Origin: Robertmurraya sp047302285
GTDB taxonomy: Bacteria; Bacillota; Bacilli; Bacillales; Cytobacillaceae
Direction of reading: 5' to 3'
DNA: 64,000 bases
Assembly: GCF_047302285.1 (NCBI RefSeq)
Contig: NZ_CP154845.1
Span: 2,976,001-3,040,000 of the forward strand
The translations under genes were made by a program, and so were the position numbers. The notes beneath the pieces are model-generated. The model did not search any database. It was given only the letters and a program-made list of their open reading frames with translations, and was not told the origin of the DNA. Positions within the stretch are counted from its first letter, which is position 1; each line of letters begins with the position of its first letter. Positions 9,541 to 18,330 of the stretch are shown in pieces.

Positions 9541-9576
9541 AAAAAGCGAGAGGCGAATTATACTCTGCCTCCCGCC
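9541..9576 (-). terminator. Rho-independent terminator downstream of spoVD
   Basis: A 9-bp stem GCGGGAGGC/GCCTCTCGC with one G-U pair (9547-9555 with 9568-9576) is followed by six Ts on the minus strand, right after the spoVD stop. It separates spoVD from murE, which therefore needs a promoter in 9336-9540. Confidence 0.85.
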
Positions 9577-9580
9577 TTCA

Positions 9581-11521
9581 TTATTCTTCTTTATCCTCTG
9601 TTTCCGGATCATCAAAATACAGTCTGATTGTCGATCCTTCCTTCAACTTTATACCGCCTTGTGGTGTTTGCTTAACGACTGTCTCACCTTCTCCACTGGC
9701 ATCAATTTTGAAATTCACAAAAATCTCTCTAATATCTTTTTTCTTCATCCCGACCATATCTGGTACCTCAATCATAACAGGGTCTTCCCAACCCTTTCTA
9801 ACCTTATCAATTTGATCTTCACGTGGCTCTACTCCGATAGCTCTCAAGCTATCGCCCATAATATTTCCAACAATAGGTGCGGCAACGGTGCCCCCGAACT
9901 GAAGCGTCCCTTTTGGGTTATCGACTGCAACATAAACAACTAATTGCGGATCATCTGCAGGTGCAAAGCCAATGAAGGAAACAATGTGATTGTTCTCCAT
10001 ATAGCGGCCATCTTTCACTTTTTGGGCAGTTCCAGTTTTTCCACCTACTCGATATCCTTCAACGAACGCTTTTCCTCCTGTCCCTTGTGCGACAACTGTT
10101 TCAAGGGCATGTCTAATCTCTTTTGACGTTTCCTCTGAGATGACTTTTCTTTTCGCTGTTGGAGAGGTTTTCATGACGACATCTCCACTAACTGGATCAA
10201 CTAACTCTTTTGCTATATATGGAGTGTAGAGAGTTCCTCCATTAATTGCAGCAGACAGTGCCGTAACCTGTTGGATTGGTGTCACCGAAACCCCCTGACC
10301 AAAAGCCGTAGTCGCTAGCTCAACAGGTCCTACCCGATCTAGGTTAAAGAGAATCCCTTTTCCTTCTCCTTGTAAATCAATACCTGTTTTCTCCCCAAAT
10401 CCGAAATCTTTGATATATTTAAAAAGCGTCTCTTTCCCTAATCTTTGTCCCAATTCTACGAACCCTGGGTTACAAGAATTTTGCACGACCTCTAAGAAGG
10501 TTTGGCTTCCATGCCCTCCTCTTTTCCAACAATGAAGAGTCGAACCGTTCACCTTTATAGAACCTGAATCATGAAAATGATCCTTTTCTAAATCGACTTT
10601 CCCTTCTTCAAGTGCCGCTGCTAAGGTAATAATCTTAAAAGTAGAACCTGGCTCATATGTACTCCAAACCGGCAAATTTCGATTATATACTTCAGGGGCA
10701 ACATCTTGAAAATTGGTTGGGTTAAAACTTGGCCTACTGGACATCCCTAATATTTCTCCCGTATTCGGATCCATCGCAATCGCAATCGCTCCATCTGGAT
10801 TATAGGTAGCCTCCGCTATGTCAAGTTCTCTCTCGATAATGCTTTGCACTTTTGAATCAATCGTTAATTTCAAGTCAAGGCCATCTACTGGCGCTTGGTA
10901 ATCATCAGCTTTGTCGTTCATACGATTATGCTTTGCATCGGCATAGAACTCGACAGAACCCCTTTTCCCTTTTAACTGTTCATCATAATACAGTTCAAGC
11001 CCCATCAAACCTTGATTGTCAATGCCTGTAAATCCTAATACATGTGATAAATATTCCCCAAACGGATAATATCTCTTTGAATCTTTACCAATATAAACAC
11101 CTGCGAGATCAAGATTTCGCACTTCAGCTGCCTTTTCATTTGAAATTTTTCTCCCCTCAGATAATCGCACATTTAAACTTTTCTCTGTTATCTGTTTGTA
11201 TATCTTTTCTTTAGAAGCCTTCAAGACAGCCGCCAACTTTTCTGCTGTTTCAGCCGGATCCTTCACTTGTCTTGGAAACACATAAACCGTAGGCGCACTC
11301 ATATTAGTTGCTAGTGCTACACCATTTCTATCAACAATCTCTCCACGATCAGGTTCAAATGGAATTTCACGGCTCCATAAATTTTCAGCCCCATCGGTTA
11401 ACCAATCTCCAAGAAAAAATTGGACATAACCAAGCCTGATATCAATGATAAAAAAAATGAGAAAACCAGCAAGCAATGCAATTGTTAACCTTTTTCTAAC
11501 TGTTACATTCGAAACTCGCAT
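9581..11521 (-). CDS. spoVD: Sporulation-specific class B penicillin-binding protein SpoVD
   Basis: A membrane-anchored transpeptidase needed for spore cortex synthesis, working with SpoVE. The chosen ATG at 11521 (MRVSNVTVRKRL, identical to the B. subtilis N-terminus) follows GGGAGG and gives 646 residues; upstream codons in the frame look non-coding. Order: membrane anchor (about 10-30), PBP dimerisation domain, transpeptidase domain with PGSTFK (nucleophile Ser near 293), NSCNPG and VGGKTGTAQ, then a single PASTA domain at about 575-640. The single PASTA repeat fits SpoVD, whereas PbpB upstream has two. Confidence 0.95.
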   Translation of the reverse strand: MRVSNVTVRKRLTIALLAGFLIFFIIDIRLGYVQFFLGDWLTDGAENLWSREIPFEPDRGEIVDRNGVALATNMSAPTVYVFPRQVKDPAETAEKLAAVLKASKEKIYKQITEKSLNVRLSEGRKISNEKAAEVRNLDLAGVYIGKDSKRYYPFGEYLSHVLGFTGIDNQGLMGLELYYDEQLKGKRGSVEFYADAKHNRMNDKADDYQAPVDGLDLKLTIDSKVQSIIERELDIAEATYNPDGAIAIAMDPNTGEILGMSSRPSFNPTNFQDVAPEVYNRNLPVWSTYEPGSTFKIITLAAALEEGKVDLEKDHFHDSGSIKVNGSTLHCWKRGGHGSQTFLEVVQNSCNPGFVELGQRLGKETLFKYIKDFGFGEKTGIDLQGEGKGILFNLDRVGPVELATTAFGQGVSVTPIQQVTALSAAINGGTLYTPYIAKELVDPVSGDVVMKTSPTAKRKVISEETSKEIRHALETVVAQGTGGKAFVEGYRVGGKTGTAQKVKDGRYMENNHIVSFIGFAPADDPQLVVYVAVDNPKGTLQFGGTVAAPIVGNIMGDSLRAIGVEPREDQIDKVRKGWEDPVMIEVPDMVGMKKKDIREIFVNFKIDASGEGETVVKQTPQGGIKLKEGSTIRLYFDDPETEDKEE

Positions 11522-11569
11522 ATCGAACGAACCTCCCTTATGTTTGGCTCGTTCAAATATATGCTTGTA

Positions 11570-11609
11570 CAAAAACAAATAGAACGAACCAATTGTTAAG
11601 GTGCGTTCT
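11570..11609 (-). terminator. Rho-independent terminator downstream of the DCC gene
   Basis: A 10-bp stem with one mismatch (11581-11590 with 11600-11609) is followed on the minus strand by ATTTGTTTTT. The plus-strand side also carries a T run, so it may act in both directions. Confidence 0.65.
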
Positions 11610-11713
11610 AGATTGTCTTTTTGTCATATTTAGATGGAATTGCGGTTAAAATCCGTTGATTTTCACACAAGCAGGTGGCCAATTCTTCTGGCAGCTGAGT
11701 TGATAATTCGATA

Positions 11714-12103
11714 TTATAAGAACCGTTTTCTTTCTTCTGGAGATGGTAACATACAACTGTCTTTTTTCCCGAACCATTTATATCTATTTTTAGCGATCAT
11801 TCCATAAAAGAAATCTCTTAAAGGTTTCGGGATAACTAATAGGAAATACAGTAACTTCCACGCTCCTTTTAAGTTCTTACAAACACGAAGAGCTGCCGAT
11901 GATTTAAAATAACATTGTTCACCCTCTATAAGAACAAAACTATCTATCTCACTTGAAGCGTTATAATTATTCAATAACTTTTTCCCGATATCGCTTTGCA
12001 ACGAAGCAAACTTAAAGACACCATCTGGGTCTCTTTTGATGATAAATTGTACGCTTTGGTCGCAAAAATTGCACTCACCATCAAATAAAATAGTCCTTCC
12101 CAT
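11714..12103 (-). CDS. DCC-family thiol-disulfide oxidoreductase-like protein (DUF393)
   Basis: The 129-residue product begins with ILFDGECNFCDQSVQFI, the D-x-x-C-x-x-C signature of the DCC family, followed by an FASLQSDIGKKLL-like helix and a GMIAKNRYKWFG segment typical of YuxK-like proteins. A thiol redox role is suggested by the family but not shown. The ATG at 12103 lies after AGGTGGGG; a GTG two codons upstream is possible. It sits between pbpB and spoVD, where B. subtilis has no gene, and is bounded by hairpin terminators on both sides, so it appears to be a separate transcription unit inserted in the dcw cluster. Confidence 0.85.
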   Translation of the reverse strand: MGRTILFDGECNFCDQSVQFIIKRDPDGVFKFASLQSDIGKKLLNNYNASSEIDSFVLIEGEQCYFKSSAALRVCKNLKGAWKLLYFLLVIPKPLRDFFYGMIAKNRYKWFGKKDSCMLPSPEERKRFL

Positions 12104-12204
12104 ATCCACCCCACCTTTTTAAGTAATTCATTTATTACTTATAATTCGTATTATACCTGACTTTCATAAAAACACCTTTTTCAACCGGAAATTCTCCGCA
12201 TATT

Positions 12205-12244
12205 TTTAACAATAGAAAAGACTGTAAACAAATTTTGTCTACAG
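12205..12244 (-). terminator. Rho-independent terminator downstream of pbpB
   Basis: An 11-bp near-perfect stem (12222-12232 with 12234-12244, one mismatch) is followed by TCTTTTCTATT on the minus strand. It ends the mraZ-rsmH-ftsL-pbpB run. Confidence 0.75.
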
Positions 12245-12290
12245 CCTGGAACGCACCAAATTGTTAAAGTGCTTGTATCTAGCTATTCTT

Positions 12291-14474
12291 TCATCCACCT
12301 TTAGGAAGTAGTTCCTCTTCTTCCTCCACGTCAGCGACTTCTTCTTTCGTATCAGGAGTCTGTAGTTGAACAACTAGGTAATCCCCTTCTTTTAATCTTG
12401 TACCTGCTGCTAAATTTTGCTGGCTCACATAACCACTACCCGTTATATTTAATTGAAGCTTTGCTAAATTCGCCACCTTCATGACATCTCTCAGTGACCA
12501 ACCTAACATATCAGGTAGTGTTATTTCACCATTTGTTTGCACGATTACCTTTTCACCTTCTAACAGCGGTTGTCCTTTTGCAGGGAGCTGGTTCACAATT
12601 TCGGAACCATTTCCTAGGACTACCGCATTAACACCTAGATCTTGAAGTGCGCTCACACCATTCTCAACACTGCGACCCAATACATTTGGAATCTCGATCG
12701 TCTTTGAAGCTTCCACTTCAGTGGGCTGAATGCTTAAATACTGGAGACTATTTTGCATCACCTGTTTGAAAATCAAGGAAACTGGTTTATATCCATCAGA
12801 AGAATTATCGATTTGTGGTTGCTGAACCATGACGTAGACAATTAACTCTGGATCATCTGCTGGCGCCATTCCCATAAAAGAAAATACATAATCATTTTTC
12901 CCATGAAGATATACACCATTTTGCGTTAAGTTTGCCGTTCCTGTTTTTCCAGCAATATCATAGCCTTCTATGTTATATCTCTCATATCCAGTTCCTTTAG
13001 GAGAAGTGATAACCGTTTCCATAATTTCCCGCACTTTTTTTGCTGTTCCCTCAGATATTGGATTGCCTACCACTTCTGGCTCTGACTTTTTGACGGTCTT
13101 ATTCGACGTTGGATCGACCACTCGATCAATAATTTGCGGCTTTAACATTCTGCCATCACCGGCAATAGCTGTTGCTGCCTGGATTTGTTGTAGCGGTGTA
13201 ATCGCTGTCCCTTGACCATAACCTGTTGTTACTTTATCAAGTGGATAATTGTAAACAATTTTCCCTCCTGTTTCATTAGGGAGCTCAATTCCTGTTGGAT
13301 CTTCGAAACCAAACTTTGTTAAGTACTCACGATACGTATCGAAACCGAGCTTTTCTTGAACAATTTTCGCAATAGCTACGTTTGAAGATCGCTGAAAACC
13401 CTCTAAATATGTGATAGGTCCCCAACCGACTTTGTTATGATCTCGAATTGCATCGGAATTTTTCGTAGGTTTATATGAACCAGACTGATATTGTTCATTT
13501 AGATTTAACACTTGCTCTTCAAGGGCTGCTGCAAGGGTAAAAATCTTCATCGTTGATCCTGGTTCATATGATACTTCAACCGCTTCATTCAACCATGTTT
13601 TCTCAATACCCTCTCGCGTTTTTGGATGAAAGGTAGGTCTTTGCCCCATGGCCAAAATATCACCTGTTTTGGGGTCTGCGACAAGGGCAACCATTTTTGC
13701 AGGCTTATATTGTTCATCAGCTTGATTTAACGCATCCTCCAAAAATGTTTGGATTTTCTTATCTAAAGTTAAATAAACATCTTGACCATCTTTGGCTGGA
13801 GTAATTTTTTGTTCACTATCAGGGAGAATATATCCCCATAAATCACTTGAATAGTTAATAGAACCATTTTCCCCTGTCAGGATCTCATTTAAGGATTTTT
13901 CAAGTCCTAATTGTCCGACTGGTATCGTCTCTCCTTCTTTCGTATCCACATACCCAATTAAATGAGACGAAAACACACCATTTGGATAAAAACGTTTGGA
14001 TTCTCTAACAAAAGTGATACCCGGTAATTTCAATTCTTCTATCTCTTGCTTCGTTTGTAGAGGAATATCTTTTCCAGCTCGACCAAATTCAACCTGGAAT
14101 AAACCTTCCTTTGATAAAATTCTTAGAATCTCTGATTCTGACAAATCGAGATATTTTGCTAGCTCTCTGGCGGTTTTTTCTTTATCGGAAACGTAATTTG
14201 GTTTCATGCTTTCATCTAAAATCGCAACCACCGTGTACGAAGAAGTATCTTCTGCGATTACTTCTCCATTTCGATCATAAATCGTTCCTCTTTTCGCCTC
14301 TAATACCCCATTCTTGTTATAGATCTGCTGTGCCTTCGCTGCCAACGGTTGCCCAGCAGCTTCTCCTGTTACTTGAATAGAGACGAAGCGAAATATTAAG
14401 ACAAAAAAGAGCAGGCAAAATAAAATAAATAAAATTGCTGCTCCTACATTCATATTTGGCTGTTTCCTAATCAT
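12291..14474 (-). CDS. pbpB: Division-specific class B penicillin-binding protein 2B
   Basis: The essential septal transpeptidase partner of FtsW. The 727 residues comprise a membrane anchor (about 10-30), the dimerisation domain, a transpeptidase domain with PGSTMK (nucleophile Ser near 310), RSSNVAIA and AGKTGTAN, and two C-terminal PASTA repeats (starting near IEIPNVLGRSVENG and ITLPDMLGWSLRDV), then an acidic tail. The ATG overlaps the ftsL stop by four bases (ATGA), the same coupling as in B. subtilis. Confidence 0.97.
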   Translation of the reverse strand: MIRKQPNMNVGAAILFILFCLLFFVLIFRFVSIQVTGEAAGQPLAAKAQQIYNKNGVLEAKRGTIYDRNGEVIAEDTSSYTVVAILDESMKPNYVSDKEKTARELAKYLDLSESEILRILSKEGLFQVEFGRAGKDIPLQTKQEIEELKLPGITFVRESKRFYPNGVFSSHLIGYVDTKEGETIPVGQLGLEKSLNEILTGENGSINYSSDLWGYILPDSEQKITPAKDGQDVYLTLDKKIQTFLEDALNQADEQYKPAKMVALVADPKTGDILAMGQRPTFHPKTREGIEKTWLNEAVEVSYEPGSTMKIFTLAAALEEQVLNLNEQYQSGSYKPTKNSDAIRDHNKVGWGPITYLEGFQRSSNVAIAKIVQEKLGFDTYREYLTKFGFEDPTGIELPNETGGKIVYNYPLDKVTTGYGQGTAITPLQQIQAATAIAGDGRMLKPQIIDRVVDPTSNKTVKKSEPEVVGNPISEGTAKKVREIMETVITSPKGTGYERYNIEGYDIAGKTGTANLTQNGVYLHGKNDYVFSFMGMAPADDPELIVYVMVQQPQIDNSSDGYKPVSLIFKQVMQNSLQYLSIQPTEVEASKTIEIPNVLGRSVENGVSALQDLGVNAVVLGNGSEIVNQLPAKGQPLLEGEKVIVQTNGEITLPDMLGWSLRDVMKVANLAKLQLNITGSGYVSQQNLAAGTRLKEGDYLVVQLQTPDTKEEVADVEEEEELLPKGG

Positions 14475-14827
14475 TGCCCTTGCACAACCTTGACGTTATT
14501 TTCGTTTAACTTCAAACCAAGTTCTTTTGCTTTTGCCCATATTCTTTCATATGTACTCAGTTCCTCTACTTGCATGGTCAGATCCGCGTTCACTTTTTGT
14601 TGGGACTCGATCGATGCTGAAGTCACTTGGATATCTTTGTTAATTTCGTATATGGACGCTTGATTTGAAATAATTTGAACAGCACCAATGCAAAGAGCCG
14701 CACAAAATACTACCCCTAATATTTTCTCACCAGGAGAGAAACCCAATCTATTTTTTCGTACGATTTTCGGTGCTTGCACCTGTTTCTGTTGTTGTTCTTG
14801 TTGAAGCTTCCTTGCTAAATTTCCCAT
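14471..14827 (-). CDS. ftsL: Cell division protein FtsL
   Basis: A small bitopic divisome protein that binds DivIB and DivIC. The ATG at 14827 follows AAGGAGGG with a six-base spacer and gives 118 residues, close to B. subtilis FtsL (117); codons upstream of it are ignored. The product has a glutamine-rich cytoplasmic tail, one membrane segment at about 38-58, and an extracellular leucine-zipper-like coiled coil. It overlaps pbpB by four bases. Confidence 0.93.
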   Translation of the reverse strand: MGNLARKLQQEQQQKQVQAPKIVRKNRLGFSPGEKILGVVFCAALCIGAVQIISNQASIYEINKDIQVTSASIESQQKVNADLTMQVEELSTYERIWAKAKELGLKLNENNVKVVQGQ

Positions 14828-14863
14828 TCTTTTCCCTCCTTGGATTTGGATATTCACTAAAGG

Positions 14864-15796
14864 CTATAGCTTTTCAGCAATTCTTAATTTTGCTGATCTA
14901 GCCCGATTATTTTCTTCCAACTCTTCTTCTGTTGGTAAAATGGGTTTTCTTGTAACGAGCTTTAATACAGGCTTGTACTCATCTGGGATAATCGGAAGTC
15001 CATGAGGTAAATCTGGTATCTCACTTGCTTTCTTAAAGGTCACTTTACAAATTCGATCCTCTAAGGAATGGAAAGTGATCACACTAATCCTCCCACCTGG
15101 AGCTAATATTTCGATGGCTTGCTGGAGTGATTTCTCGAATACTCCTAATTCATCATTGACGGCAATACGAATCGCTTGGAAAATCCGTTTTGCTGGATGT
15201 CCACCCTTTCTTCTAGCCGGTGCAGGAATTGCATCCTTAATAATATCGACAAGTTCCCCTGTCGTTTCAATTGGTTTATTTTCCCTGGCTGCTTCAATTT
15301 TACGAGCAATTTGTTTTGAGAATTTTTCTTCTCCATAACGGTGGAAAATTCGTAATAGATCATTGAAACTCCATTCATTCACTACATCATAAGCAGAAAT
15401 AGGTGCTTCTTGATCCATTCTCATATCAAGTGGGGCGTCGTGGTGGTAACTAAATCCTCTTTCTGGAGTATCTAGTTGCGGGGACGAAACTCCAAGGTCA
15501 TACAAAATTCCGTCTACCTGATCGACTCCTCTTTTGGCAAGCTCTTCTTTTAAATATAGGAAATTGCTTTTAATGATCGTAATCTGCTCACCATATTGGG
15601 CCAACTTTTCTTTAGCATTGGCAATGGCGATATCATCCTGGTCAAAGGCGTACAGCTTTCCCTTTGACGAAAGCTTTGAGAGGATAAGTGAACTATGTCC
15701 TGCTCCCCCCATCGTACAATCGACATATATTCCGTCTGGGTTAATATTTAGTCCATCTACCGTTTCATGTAATAACACTGTTGTATGCTCAAACAT
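14864..15796 (-). CDS. rsmH: 16S rRNA (cytosine-1402-N4)-methyltransferase RsmH
   Basis: SAM-dependent methylation of C1402 in the ribosomal P site. The start MFEHTTVLLHETV at 15796 follows AAGGTGG and gives 311 residues, the family length. Motifs seen: VDCTMGGAGHSSLIL (SAM loop), YDLGVSSPQLD, ERGFSYHHDAPLDMRMD, and ISVITFHSLEDRICK. It is the second gene of the dcw cluster, between mraZ and ftsL. Confidence 0.97.
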   Translation of the reverse strand: MFEHTTVLLHETVDGLNINPDGIYVDCTMGGAGHSSLILSKLSSKGKLYAFDQDDIAIANAKEKLAQYGEQITIIKSNFLYLKEELAKRGVDQVDGILYDLGVSSPQLDTPERGFSYHHDAPLDMRMDQEAPISAYDVVNEWSFNDLLRIFHRYGEEKFSKQIARKIEAARENKPIETTGELVDIIKDAIPAPARRKGGHPAKRIFQAIRIAVNDELGVFEKSLQQAIEILAPGGRISVITFHSLEDRICKVTFKKASEIPDLPHGLPIIPDEYKPVLKLVTRKPILPTEEELEENNRARSAKLRIAEKL

Positions 15797-15862
15797 GCTT
15801 GTCCACCTTTCCAATCGTAAGACTTAGGAGTTAATAATTTTTGATGCTATGTGTGATCGAAA

Positions 15863-16294
15863 TTAAATATCAAATCCAATCATATTTTCTGCAATCTCTG
15901 CAAAAGATTCTTCTGACTCTGAAAAATAGTCTTCCCAAAGATCCTTACTCCATATCTCAATTCGATTGGAAACACCTAACACAACACATTCTTTATCTAG
16001 TTTTGCGTATTGCATCAATGGGGAAGAAATGTTGATCCTTCCTTGTTTATCAAGTTCACATTCAGTGGCACCTGAAAAGAAAAATCGAGTAAACGCGCGG
16101 GCATCTTTTTTCGTTAATGGTAATCCTTTTAATTTTTCTTCAATAAGGGACCATTCAGATAGCGGGTAACCAAATAAACATTGATCTAGGCCTCGTGTCA
16201 AAACAAAGGTTTCGCCTAAATGATCACGAAACTTGGCGGGCACGATAAGACGACCCTTCGTATCAACATTATGATGGTATTCACCCATAAACAT
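15863..16294 (-). CDS. mraZ: Transcriptional regulator MraZ
   Basis: A double-AbrB-fold DNA-binding protein that heads and represses the dcw operon in studied bacteria. The start MFMGEYHHNVDTKGRLIVP at 16294 gives 143 residues. Both swapped-hairpin repeats are visible: DTKGRLIVPAKFR and DKQGRINISSPL. The C-terminal half (ECVVLGVSNRIEIWSK) is almost identical to the B. subtilis protein. Repeated GTGGG boxes lie directly upstream. Confidence 0.96.
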   Translation of the reverse strand: MFMGEYHHNVDTKGRLIVPAKFRDHLGETFVLTRGLDQCLFGYPLSEWSLIEEKLKGLPLTKKDARAFTRFFFSGATECELDKQGRINISSPLMQYAKLDKECVVLGVSNRIEIWSKDLWEDYFSESEESFAEIAENMIGFDI

Positions 16295-16295
16295 A

Positions 16296-16340
16296 CCCAC
16301 TACCCCCACTCTCTAACCTAAATGTACCACAATCCCCCAC
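16296..16340 (-). promoter_or_regulatory. Candidate MraZ operator (GTGGG repeats)
   Basis: On the minus strand, GTGGG boxes occur at 16336-16340, 16305-16309 and 16296-16300, with GTGGT at 16326-16330. Two pairs are spaced 9-10 bases apart. MraZ in other bacteria binds short TGGG-type direct repeats with about this period just upstream of its own gene, so autoregulation is inferred. The repeats run up to the mraZ start codon. Confidence 0.6.
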
Positions 16341-16376
16341 TTTCCTCCACCTTAATTTATAAAATTCTTTATTCGA

Positions 16377-16416
16377 TTAAAAAAACCTTCCTATTTAATG
16401 AAAATAGGAAGGTTTT
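16377..16416 (-). terminator. Distal terminator downstream of bshC
   Basis: A 15-bp stem with a short loop (16382-16396 with 16402-16416) is followed by a run of Ts on the minus strand. It is the second of two tandem terminators insulating mraZ from bshC. Confidence 0.85.
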
Positions 16417-16425
16417 ACTAGATAG

Positions 16426-16460
16426 AAAAAAGACTTTATCTTAAGATAAAGTCTTTTTTT
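16426..16460. terminator. Proximal terminator downstream of bshC, perfect palindrome
   Basis: A nearly perfect 34-base palindrome centred at 16443, with A tracts on one side and T tracts on the other, lies ten bases after the bshC stop. It could terminate in either direction. Confidence 0.75.
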
Positions 16461-16469
16461 ATTTATCTC

Positions 16470-18104
16470 TTATATTTTTACGATTTTATGTGTCCCATCA
16501 AATTCAAAGGAGAGCTCTGATAATCGCTCCACAAAATCTAATCCGTATTTATTTAAGAAATAATAAATATTCCACATTCTCTCCTGCGGTCCACCAAATG
16601 GCCTAATAGAATAGTCGATATGATCAAGTTGCTTTATGGCTGTGTCATGCTTTAAAAGCAATGCTTCTTCGATTTTTTCTTCCATAAACCCAATTTGGTT
16701 CAACAGAATCGATTCATTTTTCTTTAACAGAGGTAGGAGACCTTTATACTCCTTTTCTGTCTGCTTTTTAATTGCTGAATAATTTTTAGTTAGTTGTTCT
16801 TTCGTTTCAGAGAATAAATGCTCAAAACTCGTATCTTTGACAGATTCTAAAAATGACTTTTTATGTTCGGAAACACCACTCTGTATAATATCCAGTAAGT
16901 CAAATTTCCAATCATTCATACTTGATTCAATTTCTCTCTCTAAAAGAGTAATATTGATTCTCGGAATGATCGGCGGCATTTTCATGTCGAAGACTTCAAA
17001 CGCACTCTTCAATTCCGCCCAATAAGATATTTCCCCTGGTCCAGCTATAAAAGCTAATGTTGGAAACAGTTTTTCTTGCATGAGTGGTCTTGTCACCACA
17101 TTATTACTCATTTTTTCAGGCTGTTCACTGGCAATCGTAAGCAATTCTTCCTTCGTGAAAGAAATTGTGCCATCCTTTCCAACAAAAACGTTCGCTTCCT
17201 CGTCAAATTCAAGGAGCACTCTCTCAAAATGTTCTTCATCATAGTAAAACAAGTTTGCAGCCTTATCTGAAAGCTCGATTGTTCTCGAAAATCCTTTTTT
17301 AGCAAGTTCAGTCTGTTCATTTTCTACTGCAGAAGTAATCGTTACAGCATTGTTAATTTGCTCAACTAATATTTCCTTTTCTAGTTGTCGCAGCTTTCGA
17401 TTTCCTGAATCGACAAGTAATAATCCTTGTTCCTTGAACAATTCCATGACGATATAAGCGAAAATGTCAACAAACGTTTCTGAGTTTTCCACAGCCTTTT
17501 TAGAAAACTCAAGTAAATGGTTCGTGTGGTTTGTTTCTCCGAAGGTTTCAATCACAGCTTCTATCCATGATTGACAGACCTCTTTATTCAGAATACAGTC
17601 CGTAACCATTCTTTTATCTAACACTTTGCTTGGATACACCCATTTTTCCAATTGATTTCGATTCTCTAAGTATACATGGTTTACTTCTGCGTAATCGTGA
17701 TCCTCACCAGCAATCCAAAATAAAGGGACTACAGGAACTCCTAGTTCTTTTTCCTTCTGCTTGGCGAAGGAAATGATTGAAATCACTTTATGTATAGAAT
17801 ATAAGGGACCCGTTAAAATTCCAGCCTGTTGTCCACCGATGACGACAACACTATTATTGTCCTTTAACTTTGCTATCGATTCGAATACTTTATCCGAGCT
17901 TGGAAATGGCTTCATAAACTCTTCAATATGACCCGCCAACTCCTGCCTCATAAACGAACGCTTGGACAATTCCTCCAACCTTTTTTGGTAATGAGAGGGA
18001 TTTTGATATTGATAATGAAAAAAATTCTTTACCTCGTCAGTCCCATTATAGTAAGCCGTAGCAAACTTATTCGTAGCTGGGAGATTGAGATTCATCATCT
18101 CCAT
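16470..18104 (-). CDS. bshC: Bacillithiol biosynthesis cysteine-adding enzyme BshC
   Basis: Last step of bacillithiol synthesis, joining cysteine to GlcN-malate. The 544 residues match the family length and show conserved stretches such as VVIGGQQAGILTGPLYSIHKVI near residue 90, PLFWIAGEDHDYAEVNHVYL near 130, and FIAGPGEISYWAELKSAFEVF near 355, with a coiled-coil region toward the C-terminus. The ATG at 18104 has AAAGGAAG upstream; an internal ATG two codons later is possible. In B. subtilis the gene (yllA) is also just upstream of mraZ. Confidence 0.95.
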   Translation of the reverse strand: MEMMNLNLPATNKFATAYYNGTDEVKNFFHYQYQNPSHYQKRLEELSKRSFMRQELAGHIEEFMKPFPSSDKVFESIAKLKDNNSVVVIGGQQAGILTGPLYSIHKVISIISFAKQKEKELGVPVVPLFWIAGEDHDYAEVNHVYLENRNQLEKWVYPSKVLDKRMVTDCILNKEVCQSWIEAVIETFGETNHTNHLLEFSKKAVENSETFVDIFAYIVMELFKEQGLLLVDSGNRKLRQLEKEILVEQINNAVTITSAVENEQTELAKKGFSRTIELSDKAANLFYYDEEHFERVLLEFDEEANVFVGKDGTISFTKEELLTIASEQPEKMSNNVVTRPLMQEKLFPTLAFIAGPGEISYWAELKSAFEVFDMKMPPIIPRINITLLEREIESSMNDWKFDLLDIIQSGVSEHKKSFLESVKDTSFEHLFSETKEQLTKNYSAIKKQTEKEYKGLLPLLKKNESILLNQIGFMEEKIEEALLLKHDTAIKQLDHIDYSIRPFGGPQERMWNIYYFLNKYGLDFVERLSELSFEFDGTHKIVKI

Positions 18105-18180
18105 TTATGTACTTCCTTTCTAAGCAACAATTTACTACGTATGAGTATATCACTGAATAACCACAAATAAAAAAACTTTG

Positions 18181-18330
18181 CTTATACGAAAAGTGGAGGC
18201 GGCTTGTTAAGGCCCGTACAAACTGGAAGGGCCTCGAAGGAGATAAAGGAAATCCGATGAGCGTTAGCGAATCGTGATTGACTTATCGCACAGAGGGGAC
18301 CTGAAGTTTGATAGGGACTAGCCTACCGTT
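18181..18330. repeat. Structured intergenic element between DUF3397 gene and bshC
   Basis: About 150 bases that are less AT-rich than the surrounding intergenic DNA and have no coding frame. I see a GGCCC/GGGCC hairpin (18211-18215 with 18229-18233), a possible GCGA/TCGC stem, and a possible closing GGCT/AGCC pairing of the ends. The look (a GTGGAGGCGGCTTG opening) resembles intergenic repeats I associate with Bacillus genomes, but I cannot confirm copies elsewhere. Either a dispersed repeat or a small RNA is possible. Confidence 0.45.

Noticed and set aside
14471..14857. Longer FtsL from 14857
   Set aside because: The AAGGAGGG ribosome-binding site sits inside that extension, six bases before the ATG at 14827, and the shorter form has the family length.
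15145..15378. Minus-strand frame inside rsmH
   Set aside because: Overlaps well-supported RsmH codons in another frame and has no family resemblance.
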